DNA of 64,000 bases from Tissierella creatinophila DSM 6911. Its GTDB lineage: Bacteria; Bacillota; Clostridia; Tissierellales; Tissierellaceae. Each line of letters opens with the position of its first letter. Within the stretch, counting starts at the first letter, position 1. This document shows positions 18,993 to 28,902 of the stretch, in pieces. A program made the translations under genes and the position numbers. Under the pieces are notes generated by a model. The model made no database searches. It had not been told where the DNA came from and saw nothing but the letters and a program-made list of their open reading frames with translations. The stretch spans positions 43,191 through 107,190 of the forward strand of contig NZ_LTDM01000066.1 in the NCBI RefSeq assembly GCF_001940565.1, read 5' to 3'.

Positions 18993-19067
18993 TCAAGATA
19001 TTATATCATAGAGAAGAGCCTAATGATAGGATAATTAATAAAAATATTTAACTAATTAAAATACATT

Positions 19068-20441
19068 TTATTGGGAGTTTCTCTCCGTCATATTTTGAAA
19101 TACTTTAGAAAATACAGTTATAAAGAGTATTGCTAAAACTACTCCAGATATAAGCTCTGAAATAGGAAATGCATACCATATATAATCTAGTCCACCTACT
19201 TTACCTAGCACATATGCTGCTGGAAGTAGGATTATTATTTGCCTTAAGAATGATATTATGAGGCTTATAAAGCCCCTACCTACTGCTTGAAAAGTAGTAG
19301 ATGCTACTATTGCAATACCTATTATAGGAAAAGCTAAACTTATAGTCTTTAAGGCATGTACTCCAAGCTTTATAAGCTTTGGATCATCATTAAATAGTGA
19401 AACTAGAGTTACTGGTATAAACTGGAACAATAGGAAACCAAAGGTCGTTATGACAAAAGCAGTTAGAAGTCCATACTTTATAGCTTCCTTCATCCTATCA
19501 GGTTTATTAAAACCATAATTATATCCTACAATAGGCATATATCCTTGGTTTAGTCCAAATATAGGCATAAATACAAAGCTTTGCAACTTAAAATAGATGC
19601 CTATTACTGCTATTGCATCATTATTATATGATCCTACTATTAAATTTAAGCCTGCCACCATAAAGGAACCTAGAAACTGCATTATCATTGCAGGAAGTCC
19701 AACTTTATAGATGTCTTTTATAATTTTAAAATTAAACTTGAATTCTTTTCTATCTACTTTAATATCTTTATCATTGTTAAGTACCATATATATTATATAT
19801 ATACCACTTACAAATCTACTAAAGAGTGTAGCATAAGCAGCTCCTGCTGCTCCAAGTTCTGGGAATGGTCCTTTTCCAAAGATTAAAAATGGGTCTAGTA
19901 CTATATTTATAATTGCTCCTATAAGCATGGCAACCATTGGTACAAGAGTGTTTCCTTCACCCCTTAATATATCACTTGAAAGTATAGGAACAAATAAAAA
20001 AGTCGATCCTATAAACATAATTCTTACATAGTCTGTAGCCATCTGTATAAGAGCCTGATCATCTGTAAACAAGCTAATTAAATCCCTAGAAAAGAATATA
20101 CCTATTATAGCGACTATTATTCCATAAAGAACTGATAATAAAAGTACGTGTTCTGCAACCCTAGATGCTTTTTCTGTTTTTCTTTTTCCAAGTAGTCTTG
20201 ATATAAGCGAGCTACCACCTACCCCTGTACCTACAGCTATAGATATCAAAAACATCTCTAAAGGAAATGCAAGAGACAAAGCGGAGAGACCATTTACACT
20301 ATATCTACCTACATAAATGCTATCTACTATATTATAGAGTGCTTGTATAGTCATAGAAAATATAGATGGAATGGATAACTTAATAAGAAGAGGCAAGATT
20401 GGTTCTGTGCCTAGTCTATTTTCATTTGTTTGATCTTTCAA
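19068..20441 (-). CDS. MATE-family efflux transporter
   Basis: 457 residues with about 12 hydrophobic segments and the MATE N-terminal pattern (LLIKLSIPSIFSMTIQALYN, IVDSIYVG), closer to the YoeA/MepA-like branch than the exporter at 5786. It starts with TTG at 20441, seven bases after AGGAG. It should export cationic or toxic compounds using an ion gradient. It stands alone, about 100 bases upstream of the ABC-F gene on the same strand. No attenuator was seen in its leader. Confidence 0.9.
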   Translation of the reverse strand: MKDQTNENRLGTEPILPLLIKLSIPSIFSMTIQALYNIVDSIYVGRYSVNGLSALSLAFPLEMFLISIAVGTGVGGSSLISRLLGKRKTEKASRVAEHVLLLSVLYGIIVAIIGIFFSRDLISLFTDDQALIQMATDYVRIMFIGSTFLFVPILSSDILRGEGNTLVPMVAMLIGAIINIVLDPFLIFGKGPFPELGAAGAAYATLFSRFVSGIYIIYMVLNNDKDIKVDRKEFKFNFKIIKDIYKVGLPAMIMQFLGSFMVAGLNLIVGSYNNDAIAVIGIYFKLQSFVFMPIFGLNQGYMPIVGYNYGFNKPDRMKEAIKYGLLTAFVITTFGFLLFQFIPVTLVSLFNDDPKLIKLGVHALKTISLAFPIIGIAIVASTTFQAVGRGFISLIISFLRQIIILLPAAYVLGKVGGLDYIWYAFPISELISGVVLAILFITVFSKVFQNMTERNSQ

Positions 20442-20631
20442 TTTATCACTCCTAGTATTGTTAAAATCTTCCTAGATAAAAAATATCCTTATAATAATTA
20501 TACACCAAATGTGGATAATTAAGCAGAATTAATATTTATCATAGAGAATATTACAATTATAAGATAGATTGTAAAAGATAAAAATTGTAATTTAAAATAA
20601 AAAATATTTTTATTTTCATTTTTTATCTATA

Positions 20632-20674
20632 TTCTCCATTTTAAATATCACATAGATATAATTTTAATGGAGAA
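20632..20674. promoter_or_regulatory. Spaced inverted repeat upstream of the baeRF3-like gene
   Basis: TTCTCCATT (20632-20640) and AATGGAGAA (20666-20674) are perfect 9-base complements separated by 25 A/T-rich bases, 46 bases before the gene start. It could be a double operator or a leader hairpin. The rest of 20442-20719 is A/T-rich with nothing else clear. Confidence 0.35.
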
Positions 20675-20719
20675 ATTAATAAAGATAGAAAAAGTAAAAA
20701 AGCTTTAAAGGAGGACTAG

Positions 20720-21880
20720 ATGAAAAAATTAGACAAAGAAGACTATCAAAGATTGGTAGATGCAGAAAGTGAAATGTGCATATCAATTTATTTCCCAACA
20801 TTTAGAACTGGAGCAGATATAAAACAAAATCCAATTAGATTTAAACAAAGAATACGAGAAGCTGAAGATAAATTATATAATATGGAACTTACAAAAGATG
20901 AAGTAGAAGCTATATTAAAACCAGCTAGTAATCTTGTGGATGAAACAAAGTTTTGGCAAAATCAAGATGATTCTCTAGCTGTCTTTATAGCGGATAAGGA
21001 AATTGAATATTTTCAACTTCCTTTTGAAGTAAAAGAAAAGACAGTATTAGGGAAAAAATTTTACACCAAACCCTTACTACCACTGATTAGTTGTGACGAA
21101 GAATACTTTATACTTGCAATAAGTCAAAACGAAAATAGGCTTTTTAAGGCTTCAAAGCAACATATAGAAGAAGTTGAAATGAAAAACGCTCCAGAGAGTG
21201 TGGAGTCTATGAAACAAGATGATGATCCAAGATCACAACTCCCAATTAGAACTTCAAACCCAGAAGGCGGAAACTCTTTAGTGTATAATATGACGACACA
21301 AGGTCAAGCAAATGAAAATGATTTTAATAGAAATGAAATGACTAGATATTTTAGAGCAATAGATGTATGTTTAGAAAAATATAAAAAGAAAAACACACCA
21401 CTTATACTTGCAGGTGTAGAATATTTAATCCCTATATTTAGAGAGAAAAGTAAATATCCAAATATATTAGATGAATATATAAGAGGAAACCCAGAGATCC
21501 TAGATGCTAAAGATTTACACAAAGAATCTTGGAAGATTATAGAAGAAAAGTTTGCAAAGATACAACAATTAGCAGAAGAAAAATATTTACAATATAAAGG
21601 TCAAAAAAATGGTCTTGCTTCAAACTCTATAAGTAAAATACTCCCAGAAGCGTATAAAGGACAAATAGAAACTTTATTTATATCAGAGGATCTTGAAAAG
21701 TGGGGTAAATTTATACCTGATAAAGATAAGGTGCAGATATATAATGATGAAAAATTTGATGCAGAAGATTTAGTTGGGGTTGCGATAGATCTAACTCAGT
21801 CAAGAGGAGGAACAGTTTATAGCCTGCCACAAGAAGAAATACCAGATAATGAGGAGATAGTAGCAGTGTTAAGATATTAA
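20720..21880 (+). CDS. baeRF3-like protein (bacterial release-factor-1-like fold)
   Basis: 386 residues. The N-terminal CISIYFPTFRTGADIKQNPI followed by FKQRIREAEDKL matches the baeRF family-3 pattern (bacterial relatives of archaeo-eukaryotic release factor eRF1, Hbs1/Dom34-like). A C-terminal region with ETLFISEDLEKWG resembles the eRF1-type domain 3. No GGQ release motif is seen, so it is unlikely to hydrolyse peptidyl-tRNA. Such proteins are thought to act on ribosomes during stress; I know of no firm mechanism. Strong AAAGGAGGA ribosome binding site and own terminator: a single-gene unit. Confidence 0.7.
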   Translation: MKKLDKEDYQRLVDAESEMCISIYFPTFRTGADIKQNPIRFKQRIREAEDKLYNMELTKDEVEAILKPASNLVDETKFWQNQDDSLAVFIADKEIEYFQLPFEVKEKTVLGKKFYTKPLLPLISCDEEYFILAISQNENRLFKASKQHIEEVEMKNAPESVESMKQDDDPRSQLPIRTSNPEGGNSLVYNMTTQGQANENDFNRNEMTRYFRAIDVCLEKYKKKNTPLILAGVEYLIPIFREKSKYPNILDEYIRGNPEILDAKDLHKESWKIIEEKFAKIQQLAEEKYLQYKGQKNGLASNSISKILPEAYKGQIETLFISEDLEKWGKFIPDKDKVQIYNDEKFDAEDLVGVAIDLTQSRGGTVYSLPQEEIPDNEEIVAVLRY

Positions 21881-21895
21881 AGTTTAGTAGAGAAG

Positions 21896-21922
21896 GAGTG
21901 TCTTTAGTGACACTCTTTTTTT
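21896..21922 (+). terminator. Intrinsic terminator after the baeRF3-like gene
   Basis: GAGTGTC (21896-21902), a six-base loop, GACACTC (21909-21915) and seven Ts: a textbook terminator. Confidence 0.85.
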
Positions 21923-21997
21923 AAGTAGTTTGTATAGTATAAAAATAATAACTAAAATTGTTGAAAGTTTCCATTGTTTGTTATAATTATATTTTAA

Positions 21998-22025
21998 TTG
22001 AAAAAGCTATTGTTTTGGGTATAAT
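21998..22025 (+). promoter_or_regulatory. Sigma-A promoter of the acid-sugar operon
   Basis: TTGAAA (21998-22003) and TATAAT (22020-22025) with a 16-base spacer, 44 bases before the kinase gene. Confidence 0.6.
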
Positions 22026-22068
22026 GATACTATAACATATTAAAATATAAATAAACGTGAGGTGAAAT

Positions 22069-23349
22069 ATGACAAAGTTTAGGATGATAGCTGATGATTT
22101 AACAGGAGCAAATGCTAATTGTGCGTTGATGAAAAAAATTGGATTAGATGCTGCAACTATTTTTAATTTAGATAGAGACCTTCCTCAGGAATACAATGCA
22201 ATAGCATTTACCACTAACTCTAGAGCTATAGAGCCACAAGAGGCTTATATAAAGGTGAAAGAAGCTTTAGACAAGCTAAAGTCAAACGAAGTAGAGCTTT
22301 ATTCTAAAAGAATTGATTCCACTTTAAGGGGGAATATTGGTGTAGAGTTAAATTCATTCTTTGATTCTCTAGGTGAGGACTATATGGGTATAGCAGTTCC
22401 ATCTTATCCTGCAACTAATAGAGTAGTTGTCAATGGGATAATGTTTGTAAATGGAGAATTGTTATTAAATAGTGATGCAGGAAAAGATACAAAAACACCA
22501 GTATCTACTTCAAATGTGATAGATATTTTCAGAAAAGGTCTAAAATATAACTCTGATATGATCTGTATTGAAGATATAGAAAAAGGTGTAGATTATCTAT
22601 CAGAACTTATTAAGACAAAGAAAAAAGAAGGTGTAAGACTTTTAGTCTTTGATGGTTTAGCAGATAAACATTTAGAAACTATTGCATTAGCTGTTTTAGC
22701 ATCTGGTGTAAAATTTTTTGCATCAGATCCAGGACCATTTACCTTAGAAGTAGCAAATCAAATGTTAGAAAGAGATGAAGTATTAAATAAAGTTTTGATG
22801 GTTGTAGGAAGTGTTACAGATACATCTATTAAACAAATAAAAGAACTTTTAAACTCTTATGACTTTAGCATAGTAAGAGTAGATGCTAAATTTTTAGCAC
22901 AAAAAAGTAAAAGAGATGAAGAAATAAAAAGAGCCACTAAAGAAGCTTTAAAAAAACTTGAAGAAAATGATTATTTATTGATTACAACTACCCCTTATAA
23001 AGAAGGAGAAAAACGTCTGGACTTAATGAAGATTTCCAAAGAGGAAGATATGGACATGGATGATATATCTATAAGAATAGCAGATGGATTGGCAGAGATT
23101 TCAAAAAATACTATTTTAAGTGAATTTTCTTTTGCAGGTACATTTATTAGTGGTGGAGATATAACTGTGGCATTTTCCCGTTATATGGAATCTCAAGGTA
23201 TAGAAATTAGAGAAGAGGTTATACCTCTAAGTGCGTATGGTAGAATGATAGGTGGGTTACTACCAGACCATAGGATAATAAGTAAAGGTGGAATGGTTGG
23301 AGACAGAGATGCTATGAAAATCTGTTTTGAAAAACTTAAGAAAGAATAG
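22069..23349 (+). CDS. Four-carbon acid sugar kinase (DUF1537; DtnK/OtnK-like)
   Basis: 426 residues matching the DUF1537 kinase family: [18 protein letters not shown] at the N-terminus, [17 protein letters not shown] near residue 80, and the C-terminal ATP-binding domain with [11 protein letters not shown]. Family members phosphorylate D-threonate, D-erythronate and related acids. Coupling with a PdxA2-like gene 10 bases downstream is the arrangement described for D-threonate degradation (kinase then oxidative decarboxylation to dihydroxyacetone phosphate). A GntP permease follows. D-threonate is the likeliest substrate; D-erythronate is an alternative. Confidence 0.88.
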   Translation: MTKFRMIADDLTGANANCALMKKIGLDAATIFNLDRDLPQEYNAIAFTTNSRAIEPQEAYIKVKEALDKLKSNEVELYSKRIDSTLRGNIGVELNSFFDSLGEDYMGIAVPSYPATNRVVVNGIMFVNGELLLNSDAGKDTKTPVSTSNVIDIFRKGLKYNSDMICIEDIEKGVDYLSELIKTKKKEGVRLLVFDGLADKHLETIALAVLASGVKFFASDPGPFTLEVANQMLERDEVLNKVLMVVGSVTDTSIKQIKELLNSYDFSIVRVDAKFLAQKSKRDEEIKRATKEALKKLEENDYLLITTTPYKEGEKRLDLMKISKEEDMDMDDISIRIADGLAEISKNTILSEFSFAGTFISGGDITVAFSRYMESQGIEIREEVIPLSAYGRMIGGLLPDHRIISKGGMVGDRDAMKICFEKLKKE

Positions 23350-23359
23350 GAGAGATAAA

Positions 23360-24355
23360 ATGAAAAATAAACCAATTATTGCAGTACCATTAGGAGATCC
23401 AGCAGGTATAGGACCAGAAATAGCTATGCATACCTGGGCAGATAAAAGTGTTTGGGAAGTATCAAGACCATTTTTAATAGGAGATAGATATGTTGTAGAA
23501 AGAGCATTAGAAGTTACTGGACTTCCACTTGAAATAAATGTAGTTAAAGATGTTGAAGATGCAAAGTTTCAAGAAGGAACTATAGATATGATAGATTTAG
23601 GAATCATTACAAAGCCTTACGAGTGGGGAAAGGTAAATGGGGATTGTGGAAGGGCATCTTATGAATATATTAAAGTTTCTGGAGAATTAGCAATGGATAA
23701 TAAGGTAGATGCTGTAGCAACTACTCCAATAAATAAAGAATCTCTAAAAGCAGGAGGGGTTCCATTTATCGGACATACTGAAATGTTTGAAAAAATTTCA
23801 GGAGTTCATGACCCACTTACTATGTTTGAAGTAGAAAAATTAAGAGTGTTTTTCTTATCTAGACATGTATCTTTAAAAAAGGCAATTGAACTTGTTAAAT
23901 ACGATAGAGTCCTAGATTATATAGAAAGATCTTTTGAAGCTTTAGAAAGACTTGGAATTAAAGGACAGATGGCAGTTGCAGGATTAAATCCTCACTCTGG
24001 AGAAAATGGATTATTTGGCTCAGAAGAGGTAGATGAAATTATACCTGCTATTAAGGAAGCACAAAAAAGAGGATATGATGTAATAGGACCAATTGGAGCA
24101 GACTCAATATTTTCAATAGGGCTTAGGGGAAGGTATGCATGTGTTTTAAGTCTATACCATGACCAAGGACATATCGCTACAAAGACTTATGACTTTGAAA
24201 GAACAATTTCATTAACTAACTCAATGCCATTTTTAAGAACAAGTGTTGATCATGGAACAGCATATACACGTGCAGGAAAAAATACAGCATCAGCTGTAAG
24301 TATGATAGAAGCTGTAAAATTAGCTGCAAAATATGCACCTAATTTTAATAAATAA
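23360..24355 (+). CDS. PdxA-family dehydrogenase (PdxA2, D-threonate 4-phosphate type)
   Basis: 331 residues from ATG 23360, after [16 protein letters not shown] at residues 12-20 and the C-terminal [10 protein letters not shown] are PdxA hallmarks; metal-binding His residues occur in GHTEMF and in YHDQGH. PdxA oxidises 4-phosphohydroxy-L-threonine in vitamin B6 synthesis, whereas PdxA2 enzymes act in acid-sugar catabolism. The kinase upstream and permease downstream favour the second role: NAD-dependent oxidation and decarboxylation of threonate 4-phosphate. Confidence 0.88.
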   Translation: MKNKPIIAVPLGDPAGIGPEIAMHTWADKSVWEVSRPFLIGDRYVVERALEVTGLPLEINVVKDVEDAKFQEGTIDMIDLGIITKPYEWGKVNGDCGRASYEYIKVSGELAMDNKVDAVATTPINKESLKAGGVPFIGHTEMFEKISGVHDPLTMFEVEKLRVFFLSRHVSLKKAIELVKYDRVLDYIERSFEALERLGIKGQMAVAGLNPHSGENGLFGSEEVDEIIPAIKEAQKRGYDVIGPIGADSIFSIGLRGRYACVLSLYHDQGHIATKTYDFERTISLTNSMPFLRTSVDHGTAYTRAGKNTASAVSMIEAVKLAAKYAPNFNK

Positions 24356-24376
24356 AATTAACTTAGGAGGAGCTTT

Positions 24377-25756
24377 ATGGGAGATGTGGCTATATCAGGT
24401 AATCAGATGATTATAGGTATGATTGTTGGAATTGTACTTCTAGTTTATCTGATTTTAAAGACAAAGTTTCATACATTTTTGGCCCTTATAATCGCAGCTA
24501 TAGTGGTAGGACTAGTTGGGGGAATGCCTGTAGAAGATGTTATTGCCGCAATAACATCGGGGTTTGGCTCAACTTTAGGTAGTATAGGTATCATTATCGG
24601 ATTTGGCGTAATGATGGGGGAAATCTTTGAAAAAAGTGGAGCAGCAAAAAGAATGGCCTATACGTTCTTAAGACTTTTTGGAAAAGATAAAGAAGAGTCA
24701 GCTCTTGCAGTAACGGGATTTTTAGTATCTATTCCGATATTTTGTGACTCAGGATTTATAATTCTTGCACCACTTGCTAGAGCACTTTCGCAACAAACTA
24801 AAAAATCAATAGTAACACTAGGAATCGCTTTAGCATCAGGCTTAGTAATAACTCATACAATGGTGCCGCCAACACCAGGACCTGTTGGAGCAGCAGGAAT
24901 TTATGGAGCAAATGTTGGTTCAGTAATTCTTTGGGGAATTGTTATTGCAATTCCAATGCTTTTAGCAGTAATGCCTTATGCAAAAAAACTAGGAAAAGAA
25001 ATTTATCAAATACCAGAAGAAGATGGTGATGGTTGGATAAGACCAGATAGTGTTCAAATACCCAAAGATTTTGAATCAAGTTTTAATGAAGCGGATTTAC
25101 CTGGAACATTTACATCTTTTGCACCTATAATGGTTCCAATAATATTAATATTGTTAAACACAGTTGGGGCAGTATTAAAATTTGGTGGCATATTTGGGAA
25201 AGTTGTAACATTTTTAGGTACACCATTAGTCGCCGTAGCTATTGGACTTATCATTGCAATCCTTACTTTGACAAAAGGCATCTCCAGAGAAGAAACATTA
25301 AAAACAATGGAAAAAGGAATATCATCTGCAGGTATAGTAATCCTTGTTACTGGTGGAGGGGGAGCACTTGGATCAGTCCTTAGAACTAGTGGAGTAGGAG
25401 AATATATAGCAGGATATATAGCGGGTTCAAAGATTCCGTTACTATTTTTACCATTTTTAATATCAACACTTATAAGATTTATCCAGGGATCTGGAACAGT
25501 TGCAATGCTTACATCTGCATCAATGACTGCACCAATAATGTCATCCTTGTCAGTAGATCCAGTATTTGCAACACTTTCAGCTTGTATAGGATCATTGTTT
25601 TTTAGCTACTTCTCAGACTCGTTTTTCTGGGTAGTAAATAGAACAATAGGAATAACAAATCCTAAAGAACAAATGAGAATTTGGTCTATACCAACTACTA
25701 TAGCTTGGGCAGTAGGATTTGTATCATTATTGATAATAAATGCCTTTTTTGGATAG
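24377..25756 (+). CDS. GntP-family gluconate/acid-sugar permease
   Basis: 459 residues, almost entirely hydrophobic, with about 12-14 membrane segments. The family pattern IPIFCDSGFIILAPLARALS near residue 118 and the THTMVPPTPGPVGAAGIYG segment are typical of GntP gluconate:proton symporters. It should import the acid sugar handled by the preceding kinase and dehydrogenase. GGAGGAG precedes ATG 24377, and the operon ends with a strong terminator at 25819. Confidence 0.93.
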   Translation: MGDVAISGNQMIIGMIVGIVLLVYLILKTKFHTFLALIIAAIVVGLVGGMPVEDVIAAITSGFGSTLGSIGIIIGFGVMMGEIFEKSGAAKRMAYTFLRLFGKDKEESALAVTGFLVSIPIFCDSGFIILAPLARALSQQTKKSIVTLGIALASGLVITHTMVPPTPGPVGAAGIYGANVGSVILWGIVIAIPMLLAVMPYAKKLGKEIYQIPEEDGDGWIRPDSVQIPKDFESSFNEADLPGTFTSFAPIMVPIILILLNTVGAVLKFGGIFGKVVTFLGTPLVAVAIGLIIAILTLTKGISREETLKTMEKGISSAGIVILVTGGGGALGSVLRTSGVGEYIAGYIAGSKIPLLFLPFLISTLIRFIQGSGTVAMLTSASMTAPIMSSLSVDPVFATLSACIGSLFFSYFSDSFFWVVNRTIGITNPKEQMRIWSIPTTIAWAVGFVSLLIINAFFG

Positions 25757-25818
25757 ACTTAATAATCACATACCTTGCCTAATGTAAGCTAGAGAGGGAT
25801 AATAAGTAACTAATTTAA

Positions 25819-25851
25819 ATGAGTTCTGTAAACTACAGAACTCATTTTTTA
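25819..25851 (+). terminator. Intrinsic terminator after the acid-sugar operon
   Basis: ATGAGTTCTGTA (25819-25830) and TACAGAACTCAT (25834-25845) form a perfect 12-base stem with a tight loop, followed by a T-run. Confidence 0.88.
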
Positions 25852-25869
25852 TTTAAAATTTTTTTCCCC

Positions 25870-25911
25870 GTAACATAAGTTACCGATTTAATATGTTTTT
25901 ACATATATAAT
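25870..25911 (+). promoter_or_regulatory. Crp/Fnr-type (HcpR-like) activator site and promoter
   Basis: GTAACATAAGTTAC (25870-25883) is a perfect GTAAC-N4-GTTAC palindrome. A TATAAT box (25906-25911) begins 22 bases further on; a start near 25918 puts the palindrome centre at -41.5, the classic position for class II Crp/Fnr-family activators that replace a -35 box. An almost identical site with the same 22-base spacing precedes hcp. HcpR is the likeliest regulator by context; it is not encoded in this window. Confidence 0.75.
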
Positions 25912-25952
25912 AATCTCAATGAGTAATGAAGTCGGTATTTAGGAGGAAAAAA

Positions 25953-27170
25953 ATGAATAAATATTTTGATATAAAAGATAAAGTATATGATATAACAGAA
26001 AAATATCCTGAAACTATAGATGTGTTTGTTGAAACAGGCTTTGATCAGCTTAAAAATGATGCTATGAGAAAAATAATGGGTAAAACTGTAAGCGTTGAGA
26101 TGGCTTGTAGGAGTAAAAAAGTAAATGTAGAATTGTTTGAACAAAAGCTTATAGATATAATAGAACAAACTAGAACTGATGTAGATGGTAAACTATACCA
26201 TGATAAAGATATACAAAACACAGAAATAACTATAAATGGTATACTGCCTTGTCCAGTAAGGATTCCGCTTCTTGAAGGTTTTGAATCATTTTTAGAAGAT
26301 AAAGATCTAGGCTCTAATATAAAATATGACTTAAAGGTAGCAAGTGGTGGAGTAGACTGGATAAAAGATAAGATAAAGGGTGCAAAGAAAGAAGACCTTC
26401 CAGATTTATTTTTGTCAGCAGGTTTTGACCTTTTCTTTGATAAAGACCTAATGGGTGGATTTAAAGAAAAAGGAATTTTCAAGGATTTAATTGCTAAAAA
26501 GCAAATGAATAAAGATTTTCAAAATGAAGATATAGATTTAAGAGACCCTGATGGAAACTATTCTATTATAGGTGTAGTCTCTGCAGTGTTTTTAGTAAAT
26601 AAAGAAGAACTAGGAGATAGAGAGTTTCCAAGGACTTGGAAAGATCTTTTTAAAGAGGAATTTGAAGGTGAGGTTTCACTACCAGTAGGAGACTTTGACC
26701 TGTTTAATGCAATACTTTTAAATATATATAAAACTTATGGAGAAGACGGATTAAAAAGTCTTGGAAAGAGTTTTATGAAAAATATGCATCCATCAGAGAT
26801 GGTAAAATCTTATAAAAAGAAAGATAAACCTACTATTACAATAATGCCATACTTCTTTACCAAGATGATAACTGGAAAAGGACCTATGGTTCCAATTTGG
26901 CCAGAAGATGGAGCAGTTATAAGCCCTATTTTTTTACTAAGTAAAAAGGAAAAGGAAGAAAAATTAAAGCCATTTGTAGACTTTTTTGCATCTAAAGAGG
27001 TAGGAGAGATCCTATCTCACAACGGAAAGTTTCCTTCTACTAATCCAGAAGTAGAAAATGGTTTAGAGGACAACCAAAAATTTATGTGGATAGGATGGGA
27101 CTTTATAAACAATAACGATATAGGAAGTTTAATAAAGCGATGTGAAGATATTTTCAACAGTAGTATATAG
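25953..27170 (+). CDS. DUF1858-like domain fused to a cytosolic ABC-type substrate-binding domain
   Basis: 405 residues from ATG 25953, after AGGAGG. Residues about 1-70 (ITEKYPETIDVFVETGFDQL, then NDAMRKIMGKTVSV) resemble the DUF1858/ScdA-N-type domain found with hybrid cluster proteins. From about residue 85 the protein looks like an iron-type periplasmic binding protein (DLFLSAGFDLFFDKD, then WKDLFKEEFEGEVSLPVGDF). There is no signal peptide or lipobox, so it should be cytosolic, which is odd for a binding protein. First gene of the Hcp-linked operon. I infer delivery of a ligand or metal to an Fe-S protein; the function is unproven. Confidence 0.75.
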   Translation: MNKYFDIKDKVYDITEKYPETIDVFVETGFDQLKNDAMRKIMGKTVSVEMACRSKKVNVELFEQKLIDIIEQTRTDVDGKLYHDKDIQNTEITINGILPCPVRIPLLEGFESFLEDKDLGSNIKYDLKVASGGVDWIKDKIKGAKKEDLPDLFLSAGFDLFFDKDLMGGFKEKGIFKDLIAKKQMNKDFQNEDIDLRDPDGNYSIIGVVSAVFLVNKEELGDREFPRTWKDLFKEEFEGEVSLPVGDFDLFNAILLNIYKTYGEDGLKSLGKSFMKNMHPSEMVKSYKKKDKPTITIMPYFFTKMITGKGPMVPIWPEDGAVISPIFLLSKKEKEEKLKPFVDFFASKEVGEILSHNGKFPSTNPEVENGLEDNQKFMWIGWDFINNNDIGSLIKRCEDIFNSSI

Positions 27171-27182
27171 GAGGAAAAAAAG

Positions 27183-27884
27183 ATGAATTTGGTTATATTT
27201 TCAGGTCCCCCCTCTTCAGGAAAGACCAGTATAATATTAAAGACAATAGATGCATTAAAATCGAGGGACATATCTGTAGGAGTAGTAAAGTTTGATTGTC
27301 TCTATACAGATGATGATGTTCTCTATGAAAAAATGGGAATACCAGTTAAGAAAGGAATTTCTGGTGCACTTTGCCCAGATCACTATTTTGCATCAAATAT
27401 AGAAGAAGTAGTTCAATGGGGGATAAAAAAGGGACTGGATTTACTCATCACAGAATCAGCAGGACTTTGCAATAGATGTTCACCTTATATAAAAGAAATA
27501 ATGGGAATCTGTGTTATAGATAATCTTTCAGGAATAAATACCCCTAAAAAGATAGGTCCTATGCTAAAATCTTCAGATATAGTAGTTATAACAAAGGGAG
27601 ATATAGTTTCCCAAGCTGAAAGAGAAGTATTTGCATCCCGTGTAAACTCGGTAAACCCTAAAGCTATGACTATGCATGTAAATGGGCTAACAGGACAAGG
27701 TGCTTTTGAACTCAGTACCCTTCTTTATGAAAAAGAAAAAACAATCGAGACAGTTAAGGGAATGGAGCTAAGATTTCCAATGCCATCTGCTCTTTGCTCA
27801 TATTGCCTTGGAGAAACTAGGATAGGCGAAGCCTATCAGATGGGAAATGTTAGAAAGATGGATTTAGGTGAAGATGATGAATAA
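27183..27884 (+). CDS. HypB/CobW-like (G3E-type) GTPase
   Basis: 233 residues. The P-loop GPPSSGKT is at residues 8-15. ESAGLCNRCSPY near residue 97 resembles the switch region of HypB/UreG metallochaperone GTPases, and VVITKGDIVSQAE resembles the base-recognition NKxD motif with TKGD. Cysteines cluster in GALCPDH, GLCNRC and ALCSYCLGE and could bind metal or an Fe-S cluster. It lies 12 bases after the binding-protein-like gene and overlaps the ABC ATPase gene by 8 bases. A role in metal or cluster insertion is inferred; GTP specificity is also inferred. Confidence 0.72.
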   Translation: MNLVIFSGPPSSGKTSIILKTIDALKSRDISVGVVKFDCLYTDDDVLYEKMGIPVKKGISGALCPDHYFASNIEEVVQWGIKKGLDLLITESAGLCNRCSPYIKEIMGICVIDNLSGINTPKKIGPMLKSSDIVVITKGDIVSQAEREVFASRVNSVNPKAMTMHVNGLTGQGAFELSTLLYEKEKTIETVKGMELRFPMPSALCSYCLGETRIGEAYQMGNVRKMDLGEDDE

Positions 27885-28875
27885 TATGAAATTAAAACAA
27901 TTGATAGAAAAATATCCTTTTATAACAGACTATTTTTCAGGAAACAAGTTAGATATAAATCTAGAGGAAGAAAGAACATTTACAGAATTTCTAGATTCTT
28001 TTTCTGAAGAAGAAATAGAAGACTTTGCAATAGATAAAGAATCTTTAACAGAAAATTTAGAGGAATATATACAAAACATGAAAGAGTTTTTAGGAATTAA
28101 AGAAGAAAAAGGTGTAGAGAGCCTTACAATCTTGCCAGGATTTGATAAATCAAGAAAAAAAGAAGGTTTTGAAACTCTTACACTTCATAAATCTGAGATT
28201 ATATCAATAGTAGGTCCTACCGGTTCTGGTAAATCAAGACTTTTAGCTGATATAGAGTGGACAGCTCAAAAGGATACTCCTACTGGTAGAAGTATCTTAG
28301 TAGATGGAAAAGTTCCTGATATGAAATGGAGATTTTCTTCAAACAATAAACTAGTAGCACAGCTTTCTCAAAATATGAACTTTGTAATGGATTTAACTGT
28401 AAGAGAATTTCTAGAACTTCACGCAGGAAGTAGACTAGTAGAAGATATAGAGGGAGTAACTTCAAGAATTATAAAAGAAGCAAACAAACTAGCTGGAGAA
28501 AAGTTTGAGATGGAGACCCCAATTACCTCTCTTAGTGGTGGACAATCTAGAGCTCTTATGATAGCTGATACAGCAATACTAAGCTCATCTCCTATAGTTT
28601 TAATAGATGAGATAGAAAACGCAGGAATAGATAGAAGAAAAGCTCTAGACCTTTTAATAGGGGAAGAGAAAATAGTACTAATGGCAACCCATGATCCAAC
28701 ACTAGCTCTTATAGGAGATAGAAGAATAGTAATCAAAAACGGAGGTATAGAAAAAATAATAAAAACCTCAAAAAAAGAAAAAGAACTCCTAAAAGACCTA
28801 GAAAAAATGGATGCAATAATTCAATCAATAAGAACAGATTTAAGAGAAGGTCGGGAATTAAGCTTGAAGAAATAA
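27877..28875 (+). CDS. Orphan ABC-type ATPase with N-terminal helical domain
   Basis: 332 residues from ATG 27877 (five bases after AGGTGA; other in-frame starts lie at 27868, 27874 and 27886). Residues 1-80 (KQLIEKYPFITDYFSGN onwards) resemble the DUF1858-like region of the first gene. The ABC domain has Walker A GPTGSGKS (113-120), signature LSGGQSRALM, Walker B IVLIDEIENAG and the H-loop ATHD. No membrane protein is encoded nearby, so it is probably not a transporter subunit but a soluble ATPase such as a SufC- or UvrA-like motor. It ends the first transcription unit of the Hcp-linked locus. Confidence 0.75.
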   Translation: MNNMKLKQLIEKYPFITDYFSGNKLDINLEEERTFTEFLDSFSEEEIEDFAIDKESLTENLEEYIQNMKEFLGIKEEKGVESLTILPGFDKSRKKEGFETLTLHKSEIISIVGPTGSGKSRLLADIEWTAQKDTPTGRSILVDGKVPDMKWRFSSNNKLVAQLSQNMNFVMDLTVREFLELHAGSRLVEDIEGVTSRIIKEANKLAGEKFEMETPITSLSGGQSRALMIADTAILSSSPIVLIDEIENAGIDRRKALDLLIGEEKIVLMATHDPTLALIGDRRIVIKNGGIEKIIKTSKKEKELLKDLEKMDAIIQSIRTDLREGRELSLKK

Positions 28876-28902
28876 AATTAAAGGTCTTGTAATTAAGCTG
28901 GC

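Noticed and set aside
26045..26482. 145-codon antisense frame within the first gene of the Hcp-linked operon.
   Set aside because: The plus-strand protein has recognisable domains and a strong start; the antisense product has low-complexity Ser/Ile-rich composition.
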